DNA of 41,735 nt from Gracilaria domingensis (lineage: Eukaryota; Rhodophyta; Florideophyceae; Gracilariales; Gracilariaceae): assembly GCA_022539475.1 (NCBI GenBank), contig VCMS01000451.1:1-41735 (forward strand). The letters are read 5' to 3'. The notes beneath the pieces are model-generated. The model did no database searches and had not been told where the DNA came from. It saw only the letters and a program-made list of their open reading frames with translations. A program made the translations under genes and the position numbers. Position 1 is the stretch's first letter; the number at the start of each line of letters is the position of its first letter. Below, piece by piece: positions 16,833 to 25,191 of this stretch.

Positions 16833-19034
16833 CCTTATTATGCAAATATTGGTCGATATTTGAGCGACCTTCTGGTTGATGAGCCCAACTCGAGCCTCAG
16901 AGGGGCGATCAAAAGGAATTCTAAGAAGTTTATGGTATGGAATGGGCAGTTGTATCGTAGAATGGGGTCCGGGTTACGACTCCTTCCCAACGTCAATGAA
17001 AGGCGTAAACTCTTGAAAACATTTCATGACGATGTGGGACACTGGGATGTCAGGGCGACCAGAAGGCACGTCATCGATCGATTCTGGTGGCCCAATATTC
17101 ACTCTGATGTCACAACCTACGTCAAGAGTTGTGATGGCTGCCAGTTCATGGGATCTTTTCTTGCTTACCGAGCGGGGCAACGAGCCCCGCTGACGGATAT
17201 CTTCCACACGTTTTCAATTGACTTTGCCGGACCCCTCAGGGTGACGAGAAACCGAAACCGATTCTTACTCATTGGGGTCGAGCACCTCACGGAATGGCCG
17301 ATCGCAGTGGCAACTCGAACATCTACTGCAGTCGACGTAGTCAACTTTATTAGAAGGGAGATCGTCACACCCTTCGGCTACCCCCGCACGATTGTCTCCG
17401 ATAACGCTACCTCCTTTCTCGCGTCAAGTGTCCAAGCTTATCTAATGCGTCATGATATCACTCTCAAACCGGTGCTCGCATATTCACCTATGTCTAATGG
17501 AAGCGCAGAAAGAATGGTAGGGACGATCAAGGGGGCGATCGCGAAAACGATTCATGATCAGAACTCTGATTGGGATGAAGTACTCCCGGAGGTTCTCTAT
17601 GGTTATCGCACTCGACAAATGGCCGAAGGATATTCTCCATTTCAGCTCATGTATGGAGTACGGCCCCGAATGCATCCATCGGATCCTCCTTCCCTGATAG
17701 CCACGCCGTCACTTGGTCATCGTGAGGTGGAACTACAAGCCTCCACTCTTGGGTGGGCCACAAGGGTATTGCAGCAGCCTCACCGTCAAGACGATGAGCG
17801 TCGTGGACATCGGTTCGCTGTTGGAGACCAGGTACTGGTAATGCGTGGTGAAGCCCTTAATCCTTCAGTGAAATGGCCATCATTCAAATCGAGGTTCTAT
17901 GGACCATGCCACGTCGTTCGAGCTAATCATCCTCGGTACATATTGGTTTCTCCACACCGACGTATGTCGAGAAGGGGCATTCATGCGAGACGCTTAAGAC
18001 CTTACCGTCCTAGACCAAGGCATATGATCCCGAGAACAGTACGATATGAAAGAAATAATCAGCCCGAAGCGGCATGCCCGGTCGTGGTACAAGGAGGACC
18101 AAATCCAACCAGACCCCCTGCTGACTATCTGAGGATAATTGTGGCTGGATGGAGACTTTCCGAATGGCTTTCCCCTGTCAGCACGAGTACGAACGATCTA
18201 CAGAAGGTGGCATGGAACCTATTACATGTTTACCTTGGGACTTTCAGACGACATGGACCCTACATAACCGAGGGTCTTCTTACTAAGCTGGTCTCATTGA
18301 CAGGAAGGGTGAACCCTTTCATTATACCGCTTGTGGGTCAGCAGTTTGTCTTTTACTACTATCACTTTGCGGTGGCTCGCTATGGACATCTTCCCCCGCA
18401 GAGAACTTACGGAGTGGAGGTGTCAAGCTTCCTGCAGCGGATTGAAGCTGGAGAGGCTTTCGAGATCGATCTGGCATATGACCAAGATCGCGGTGACGTA
18501 CCTCCTCCGCTCCAGATTGAAGAAACCACCCCAGTAACGCCGGCCCTTCTTGCAATGCCGATAATTGTTGACTACGAAGTCTACAACCAGGACGTGAACT
18601 ACTTGGAGATGGAAATCGGTGGGCGTACACTTGAGAACTGGCTCTCCCCACTAGAATGTGAGGACTGGGAGAAGCATTGTATTGTTTGGAATTGCTTTCA
18701 TCTCTGCTTGAGTATTCATCTCGTATACGGTCAGTATTTTACACAGTATGCCCATGTGATGCTTGGCAGATTGGCTAGAAGGCTCCATCCGCAGATGAAC
18801 CGACTAGGCGCTGATGCAACGATCTTCTTTATATATCACTATGTCATTGGAAAGTATGGACATCTACCAGCTGCTGCGACGCACGAAGAGCAGGTGGAAG
18901 ACTACATTCGTCGTATTGAAAATCATGAAGAGTTCCTCATTGACTTTGAACCAGATCCTGAGTATCCAGAACCTCCACACCCTTTCAGGTATACCACCGA
19001 AGAGATTTCGCCGGACGGACCCTTGGAACATTGA
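16833..19034 (+). CDS. Pol part 2 of element B: integrase with a C-terminal tandem-duplicated novel domain
   Basis: In frame with part 1, separated by a single TAA. Integrase has an HHCC zinc domain (about 17022-17150, with CDGCQ), then the DDE core: FSIDFAGPL, IVSDNATSFL and SNGSAERMVG (about 17212, 17397 and 17500). A basic tail follows to about 18060. The last ~300 residues are two copies of one domain (about 18120-18474 and 18594-18949). They share WLSP, an aromatic helix beginning WN, YH...YGHLP (YYYHFAVARYGHLP and FIYHYVIGKYGHLP), and a closing RIE...F.IDL/F. I recognise no known family in it. It sits where chromoviruses carry a chromodomain, so a targeting or protein-contact role is possible but unproven. 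Confidence 0.88.
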   Translation, partial: PYYANIGRYLSDLLVDEPNSSLRGAIKRNSKKFMVWNGQLYRRMGSGLRLLPNVNERRKLLKTFHDDVGHWDVRATRRHVIDRFWWPNIHSDVTTYVKSCDGCQFMGSFLAYRAGQRAPLTDIFHTFSIDFAGPLRVTRNRNRFLLIGVEHLTEWPIAVATRTSTAVDVVNFIRREIVTPFGYPRTIVSDNATSFLASSVQAYLMRHDITLKPVLAYSPMSNGSAERMVGTIKGAIAKTIHDQNSDWDEVLPEVLYGYRTRQMAEGYSPFQLMYGVRPRMHPSDPPSLIATPSLGHREVELQASTLGWATRVLQQPHRQDDERRGHRFAVGDQVLVMRGEALNPSVKWPSFKSRFYGPCHVVRANHPRYILVSPHRRMSRRGIHARRLRPYRPRPRHMIPRTVRYERNNQPEAACPVVVQGGPNPTRPPADYLRIIVAGWRLSEWLSPVSTSTNDLQKVAWNLLHVYLGTFRRHGPYITEGLLTKLVSLTGRVNPFIIPLVGQQFVFYYYHFAVARYGHLPPQRTYGVEVSSFLQRIEAGEAFEIDLAYDQDRGDVPPPLQIEETTPVTPALLAMPIIVDYEVYNQDVNYLEMEIGGRTLENWLSPLECEDWEKHCIVWNCFHLCLSIHLVYGQYFTQYAHVMLGRLARRLHPQMNRLGADATIFFIYHYVIGKYGHLPAAATHEEQVEDYIRRIENHEEFLIDFEPDPEYPEPPHPFRYTTEEISPDGPLEH

Positions 19035-19078
19035 TCAAAACCGTAAGTTCATGGTCGCCCAGGCGTAGCGACCGATGA

Positions 19079-19111
19079 GTTGGGGAGTGTGTGGAGGCGG
19101 ATGCAGGGGAG
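19079..19111 (+). other. Polypurine tract region of element B
   Basis: Two purine tracts precede possible LTR starts: GAGTTGGGGAG before TGTGTGGAGG (19088), and GATGCAGGGGAG before TGTCCCGCC (19112). A start at 19090 (TGTGGA) would pair as an inverted terminal repeat with the LTR end TCCACA. The true start needs the 5' LTR outside this window. Confidence 0.55.
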
Positions 19112-19263
19112 TGTCCCGCCACCCCAGGGACACTCCCGAACAATATTTTTCTATATCTCCGACACCTTCCACCCCTGGACTGCGCCGTCACTCCCGCCGT
19201 CTGCGCCCACCGCTACGCGCCGTGCACTGCGACGCGGCGGCAAGGATGATGAGGTTTCGCGCC

Positions 19264-19374
19264 GCGCGCCGCGGCGCGCCCCCGACGGAGATGAAGAAGT
19301 CGCGCGCCGCTCGCTGCGGCGCGCCCGCCGCTAAGCAGGCTTTAAAAGCTCGCGCGCCGCACGTTGCGGCGCGC
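19264..19374 (+). repeat. Triple GC-rich palindrome in element B U3
   Basis: GCGCGCCGC pairs with GCGGCGCGC three times: a perfect 16-base palindrome at 19264-19279, then 9-bp stems with 5-base loops TCGCT (19302-19324) and ACGTT (19352-19374). The spacers differ. Further GCGC-rich pieces follow at about 19468-19492. Confidence 0.75.
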
Positions 19375-19579
19375 CAGCTGCAGGGTCTGAAAAGGAACTT
19401 GCGCGCAGCACCTGACGCTGGAGGACAGTGAGTGGAGCGCTCTCTTCGGGGAGCTCAGAAAGTTGTGGCGCGCTCTTTCGCGCGCGTCGCAACACATACG
19501 AGCAGGGGATACAAATCAATTTAATCGAGAAGCAGGAGTTCTGTGACAAAGAGGCAATCGAAGATACGAGAAAGGGATA

Positions 19580-20038
19580 TCAATCAGAGGACAACAAAGC
19601 TTTCACAGCGTCATGAACGAGATGAAGCGCGCGTGCGCGGGAGGGAGAGCGTAGCGCCATCATGGAAAGCGCCAACCCAACACCAATCCCGCGCACGAAC
19701 AGTACTGAGAGCTCGTTAAGATTGTCTTTGAGCTCATTCATCGATATTCCACGCTTGAAGAGGAAGTCATATAGAGCCTCCTCGCAGGCGAAAAGTTGCG
19801 CTTCGGTACGTTCTTCGGTGGCAACGTCGTCTTCGTTCGCAAATGCGGCGTCCTCCTCGAGCTGAATGGTGTCCGCAGTAACTTCTTTTGCTTCGCTCTC
19901 GATCAGGACGGTTGATTTGGCACGCGGAACATCGGAATGGTCGGTGTCGTCGTCGGTCATTGCGGCCAGAGTTTCTCTAGCGGACATGTTGAGACGGGTG
20001 GTGCGATTGACTACTGGGATAGATGAGGATGACGACAC
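19580..20038 (-). CDS. Antisense ORF in element B U3 (hypothetical, 152 residues)
   Basis: ATG-initiated ORF on the opposite strand, entirely inside the inferred U3. It starts MSSSSSIPVVNRTTR, continues with an acidic stretch (TDDDTDHSDV, QLEEDAAFANEDDVATEER), then a helix-like region (EEALYDFLFKRGISMNEL) and a hydrophobic segment (VRGIGVGLALSMMAL). I do not recognise it and it has no visible similarity to the antisense ORF of A and C. Its even, non-repetitive composition suggests coding, but a chance ORF cannot be excluded. If real it should also occur in the 5' LTR left of the window. Confidence 0.4.
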   Translation of the reverse strand: MSSSSSIPVVNRTTRLNMSARETLAAMTDDDTDHSDVPRAKSTVLIESEAKEVTADTIQLEEDAAFANEDDVATEERTEAQLFACEEALYDFLFKRGISMNELKDNLNELSVLFVRGIGVGLALSMMALRSPSRARALHLVHDAVKALLSSD

Positions 20039-20350
20039 CGCTATCTAAATAAGCAAATGGAGCGTGACAGGTCACTATGCCAGCAAAGCACCAACCAGCC
20101 GCAAATTGACAAAATGTATCGACAGAAGCGAAAATCGTGGCGCTCCGTGGGACATGGATAAGACCTGAACATTCCAACAGAAGACATAAGCCGCCAAGTG
20201 AGGATTGGCGAGCCACCGACCACCGACCTACATAACGAAGAGCCGTGCGCTGACATCATTACATGTTATGGATGGTGAGCAGCACTAGGGTATTTAGGAC
20301 TAGACGGTGAGCAAGTTACAACTTAGGGTATACGAACCACAAGAATTGTA

Positions 20351-20397
20351 GATATAAACCCCCCGAGTTCGATTCTTCGCAGCCAACCTAACTCGGG
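20351..20397 (+). promoter_or_regulatory. Core promoter of element B LTR
   Basis: GATATAAA at 20351-20358 is followed at once by an 8-bp inverted repeat, CCCGAGTT (20362-20369) and AACTCGGG (20390-20397), spanning the expected transcription start. This layout parallels the TATA-plus-stem of the A LTR. Confidence 0.5.
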
Positions 20398-21064
20398 CAG
20401 ACCACTTCCTCTCTCGACGACACCCCCCCTTCCTTGCCTCTCTCGCCTTTCTTCCTCCCTTTCCGTCGTCACCAACCTTCTTTCCTTTGGCAATCCTACC
20501 TTCCCTCAGCGCAGTCTGCGCCTCCCTGCCACCAACCTTTCCCCCTACATTTCCTTATTCCCGGCGGCCCGGTCTCCCGCCGTTCCCTACACAGTCGCCT
20601 TGTGCTGCCCTCCATTGGGCTCGTCCGCACATTGCGATCATATTTACAACCCCGTTTTCTCGGACGGACGTGGGCAGTGTTACGCATTGCACTGGTTCCA
20701 TTCCTGTCGCCACCTCGCCTGGTTGTTAGGTTTGTGGTGGTATCGACGACAGAATCGAACGCTTTAGCCCTGCCCTTTCTATTGTTCCGCCGACAGCCTT
20801 TTTGTTTTGGTCTGTTGGCCGCGCACTCTGTTATTGTGTTGGCATTCGGCATCGAGCGCCGCGCACACTCTCGTTTAATTACTCTCCCCGCTTCCTGTTA
20901 GCGGACAGTTCCTACTATCTTGGGGTTATCTTGTCTGCTCCTGCAGGCATCTGAGCTACGTTAACTTGTCGCCCCTTTTGGGCTGGTACTCTCGAGCATT
21001 TATTGTGTCGCTCTCCTTGGGTTTGTCACCACCCGCGCTGTTTCCCCCAAAAATGGCGTCCACA

Positions 21065-21614
21065 GATAGTATCACATCGTGATCCAAAATTTTGATTCTT
21101 CATTGTTTTTTGCCTTTCAAAGATTTCTGTAACTTTATTCTCGTGCATGCTTTGCACTTATAATGAATTCTTTTTGAAAATCTTTCGTAGTTTTTTTACA
21201 ATCTGTTTTTACTGCTGACGTTTTTACAACATTCAATCACTAGCTTGGTGATGAAATGTGTGTTTGTCGCCTTTCTTTGGTGTATCATGCTCTGTCATCG
21301 ACATACCAAATAGATCACTAAACTCCAACGACTAACGTCACTAAAATATTTCATCATAGCACAGTATGTTCACTACATTCAATATTTCCATGTTATATCG
21401 TAAAATAAGTCTTGAAATAGACTCTGACACAAGAAAATTTAGTTGAAGAAAAAACTCACTGTAGAACCATTTAATTCAATTTTTGACGGTGTCTTTTGTA
21501 GCTTCAATATGAAATGAGCACATCTTGATTTTAAAGCTCTCCTGCATGTGAACTTTTTTGAATCAAAACGCGTTTTGCGCAGAATGGCACCGAAAGATGT
21601 CAGAGCAATTCCGA
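21065..21614. other. AT-rich stretch without a recognised gene
   Basis: About 550 bases between the element B 3' LTR and the minus-strand LTR at 21615. It is clearly more AT-rich than anything around it, with T-runs and no long ORF. It may be host DNA flanking B, or a remnant of another repeat. I see no tRNA or ORF in it. Confidence 0.5.
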
Positions 21615-22268
21615 TGTGGTACAGAGCCCAAAAACAAGAGAAAAACACGAAGCTGTTTGGACCCTTCTCATCAGTAGGGTAGCAACAGCAATAGAGCCCC
21701 TCACGGGTAGATGCACGAGCCGGGCATAAACCGGAATCTACCTTCGCCATATACGTGTGAGAGTGTAAAATGGGCGAGAAGTCTGGTGGAGATCCACGTG
21801 GGCGTGTGTGCATCCCTCTCATGAAATGAACCAATACACGAAAGTCGTGAGGACAACTGCAATGAGTCGAAAGTCCACAGACCACTGAAAAGTGGGCAAT
21901 AAACCCGAGAAAAGAGGACAAAAGAGAACCACAAAAGTGGAAAAAAGAAAAGAAACGACTGAAAGAAAGAGGAATACTGGGCAAGCCACGAGAGACCAGA
22001 ATGGAAAACGGAAACCATATACAGGGGTGAGAATGCACGACAGTGTGTAATAATAACTGAAATAACCACGACGAAGTCGGTGACGCTCCTGTTGGACAGG
22101 GTGGTTAAACTAACAGTGCACGACGCGGCCAACCCTCAAGGAGGTGCGGGAACACGCGAAGGTGGTGCAGCTCAGAGCCAGCAACGATGGTTCCATCCCT
22201 GTTGGGGAGTTTACTTGGCGGCGAAGGCCGAAGGCCAAGCCACTATATACCCTAGTAAGCTCCCTACA
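21615..22268 (-). repeat. LTR type D, left copy (654 bp)
   Basis: Minus-strand LTR starting TGTAGGGAGC at 22268 and ending GTACCACA at 21615. 576 bases match 27369-27944. It contains TATATAG close to its start, then AAGTAAAC 34 bases on. Very little U3 precedes the TATA box, so its left part may be missing. Its end is not followed by a primer site, so it is not a 5' LTR. Confidence 0.75.
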
Positions 22269-22270
22269 AT

Positions 22271-23214
22271 TGTGGTGCAAACCCTCGACGGGAAAACAAC
22301 AAGCCGCGTCGCGGACGAGCACCTCAGGGTGTTCAGACCCTGCTCCCTGTGAAGGGCAGTCGAGCGGCAGAACCCTCCAATAGGGCCAACACGAGCCGGG
22401 TGTAAATCCGGGTGGCCCCGATCTGGGCGTGCAGTCGGAGGTAGAAGGGGTAGAATCGGCGTAGGTATCCGGATGGTTCCGGCGAGCCACAGCGAGTGGG
22501 GGTATCCAGCCCAACGGTATGGGACGACAAAAGATCAACAAACGAGCCGCACTGCGGAGCACTGACTCGCCATAAGCGGGAAAACTCCCGAGACAAATGG
22601 GACAAACCTACAATGTAGGGCAGACTAGCGAAAGCCGTAAGACGGAAATGAAAACAATAAAATAGATAAGACAAGTGCCGTGACGACGGATTAGTACTCC
22701 TCAGGGACGGAGGTTGGTTGATCAGCCCGGAATTGCGGCGGTATTCCGCAGGATGGGGCTTGTGACCGTGCGCAAGCGGCAAGAAGATCAGAGCCAAAGG
22801 CCACGTTGAGGTTTACTGAGTGAAGCTGGCGCGCCGTCGGCACTCCTAAGTACTGTGGAGGCCGAGGCGTGCCAGTGTAAATTCCTAAAATATTACGCAA
22901 AATAAACTACTAATTCTAAGAATTGTGCCAGCAAGCCGGGGTCCAGCAATGGACACCCGGTGCATAATATGCACTGTAAAATGCGCATATTATTGCGACA
23001 GTTTGCACCAGAACAATAGATGCGAAACTATCTAAATAAATGTCTAAATTACCAGCAATGCTGTGACAACTGGCGATCATCCGTGCCAAACGTGTACAAC
23101 AAGCCAGCAATGCTGTGCCATACGCTGCAACTGTCCTCTACGTCCACTGCACTGAAGGTACCATCGACATAGCCGCGAAAGCTAGCATATACCGCGAATG
23201 CGTTGCACTACACA
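22271..23214 (-). repeat. LTR type E (944 bp), 3' LTR abutting the polypurine tract
   Basis: On the minus strand it starts TGTGTAGTGCAACGC right after a polypurine tract and ends at 22271 in GCACCACA. Its R-U5 (22271 to about 22815) is nearly the same as element A's, while its U3 is unrelated. Two bases (AT) separate it from the type D LTR. Confidence 0.75.
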
Positions 23215-23229
23215 TCCCCCTCCTGAGGA
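23215..23229 (-). other. 3' polypurine tract of element D/E
   Basis: The minus strand reads CAGGAGGGGGA followed by TGTGTAG, the same layout as the A and C tracts before their LTRs. Confidence 0.7.
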
Positions 23230-25166
23230 GCGAACATCACATCTTAATGACGGTTGGAGCACCGGAAAACCCAACAGCGTTGTGCAACAACACGCGAGAG
23301 CGGTATGTACGAGCGACCTCCATTTTGGTTCTGGCATCACACCGGTTTCCGTGTCCTTCTTCCTCATTCTAAACCACTTTCAAAGCTGCGATCACCACCC
23401 GATGATGGGGTTTGAGCCTCCCGACATTGTCGCAGAATTCCTTACAGTACGCCCAGAATGGGGTTCTTCGCGTTTGCACCAGGTCCTTTTGTAGAGTGGA
23501 ACAGCAGGCAAACATGGGGTACGATATCTCCAATGGGCGTTCAACTACGTCAATGACGGAAACTCGTCGTGCGACACAATCAGTAACTCCCCAGCTACTT
23601 GGGTGCGAAACCCCAACAACTTCCCCGAAACGGGTCTGAAATACAACACCACGTCGTTGACGGAACTCGAAAACATCACGCACTGTTGCGGTTGGCTTGT
23701 CAGCATCATAACCTGCATAATTGCGGTCTTCACACACCCTACAGGGGGGTTCACAGCGAGATATCGGGTTTTAAGTCAACTCCCCGATTGGGGAAAGTCG
23801 ACTTCCAACATCTAACTCGAAAACGGGGCCATAAATTCAAACAACGTCACAGACGGCTCTCCAAAGTCACACGCAAAACTGCGGCTGAGTTCTCCAGAAG
23901 AACAAACACGCTTTAGCTGACTTCTCACGCCTTTTGAAGGCTCTCCCACCGTGCAGAACGGCTTTTCGCACGAATCCCAAAATTGGGTGAACAAACCACC
24001 GCATTGCGGGAAGAGAACTCCCCGCGAGGTGAGTTTCTAACTGCGCGCGCAAAGCGTGGAAGGCACCTGATACAGGGAAAAGATCCGTTTGCAAAACGGA
24101 GCAAGAACCTTGAAGATACGGGTGAGTTTTCAATAAATATATTATTAAACTCCAGGAACCTGAATCTTCGGTGTACATCTTCCGTCTTTGACGTGACGAG
24201 ATCCCAACTGGGAGTGATTATGCGAAACACAGCGCCGGCATGCCGTGCAGCGAAACCCAGTATTGGGGAAAAGACAGCGTCCTAGACGAAATGAAATTCC
24301 ACATAGCGGAATATATTAAACCGGTACTCCGGGGAAGTCTACATCCCGAAAACGGAGAAAACAACCTGAAACAGTTTCAAGACCTTATGAAAGGTAGTAA
24401 AACACACGTTGTTGAAAGTCCGTGAAGACGGTAAATACCAAACCAGCGCAGCTGAGATAAATAGTGACACCATGAAAAAGGGGTAAAATGACGACTTGAA
24501 ACCTTCGAACAAGAAGTGTATCCCCTGGTATCAGAGGGTGTAGAAACGCACCAAAGCGGATCGGTAGTGCCCCAAAGCCCGTTTAAACGCTGAAATCACT
24601 GAATCAACCGCAGTGCGGGACAAACGATACTTCGGAGAAATCGGTCAACCAAAAATTAGTTTCAATCACGAGAGTGACGAAACCTAACCAAGGTGAACAA
24701 AACCGATTGCAATCGTGATTCTGCCGCAAACTGCGTGACGTTTTCGAACCACCATTGTTATGGGCAGGCAGAAATCGCCGTGCAACGGGGAACAACCGTC
24801 AGTGACAAGAACAAAACCTGCGGAACAGGAAGTAAACGAGAACCAGCAAAGCTCGACGCATAAGCCAAACGGTGATTAAAGCGGTAGATACACGTGATGC
24901 ACACAGAAAAAGTACATCCTTCTGTTAGGTAGAAACCGTGATTGCGGTCCACCAGTGTAGTAGTAAACCAGCCAGCTGGACAAAAAATCCTAACAGGGAG
25001 AAAACATCAAAAACGAATAAAGCGCGGTTAGACACGACGTGAGTCGAACTCCAACCGCATAAAGCGAGCAACAATGTGACCCCACACCAGGTGGTGATCA
25101 CTTCCGTTAGAAACGACATTAAAAATCCAAACCATATAACTTCTTCTCTTCTCTACCGCATAGCGG
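23230..25166 (-). repeat. Mini-hairpin array of element D
   Basis: About 1.9 kb without a believable ORF, filled with short inverted repeats with 3-6 bp stems and loops of 1-7 bases. Examples: CGTC-N3-GACG at 23548, 23652, 23845, 24183 and 24278; CCGC-N3-GCGG at 23999, 24608 and 25156; CGCA/TGCG at 23679, 23872 and 24725; CCCA/TGGG at 23590 and 24256; CCGTTT/AAACGG at 24085. Centres between 24004 and 24388 fall about every 22 bases (24004, 24025, 24050, 24071, 24092, 24112... and 24240, 24261, 24283, 24304, 24326, 24350, 24373). The array begins already in the E U3 (22941, 22960, 22984, 23053). The ORFs crossing it look like chance. Confidence 0.7.
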
Positions 25167-25191
25167 GGCACATTCCCCTTCGGTGGTACGG

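Larger units (their letters stand above)
11351..21064 (+). mobile_element. Element B: Ty3/gypsy-type LTR retrotransposon with duplicated accessory modules
   Basis: 11351-11997 and 20419-21064 are direct repeats with only about seven differences, so about 1% divergence. Between them lie gag with two CCHC knuckles, protease, RT with YLDD, RNase H, and integrase with HHCC and DDE motifs. No chromodomain is present. The 5' LTR is cut by the insertion of element A, so its beginning lies left of the window. Pol is almost intact: one in-frame TAA (16830-16832) and a -1 gag/pol junction. Confidence 0.92.
19112..21064 (+). repeat. 3' LTR of element B (about 1.95 kb; start uncertain by ~24 bases)
   Basis: The right 646 bases match the 5' LTR fragment. 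The rest is inferred to be U3 because it follows a polypurine tract and precedes a TATA box at 20351. It holds GC-rich palindromes (19264-19374) and an antisense ORF (19580-20038). Between 20039 and 20350 I see no gene. It ends GTCCACA at 21064. Confidence 0.75.

Noticed and set aside
21439..22132. Hydrophobic Phe/Ser/Leu-rich minus-strand ORFs (also 27295-27886), possible membrane protein
   Set aside because: They are the pyrimidine-rich R-U5 of the type D LTR read in the sense direction. Overlapping frames are equally open and there is no conserved frame.
23115..24425. Several 60-120 residue ORFs on both strands in the hairpin tract
   Set aside because: Short, overlapping on both strands, with no motif or conservation; expected by chance in this GC-balanced sequence.
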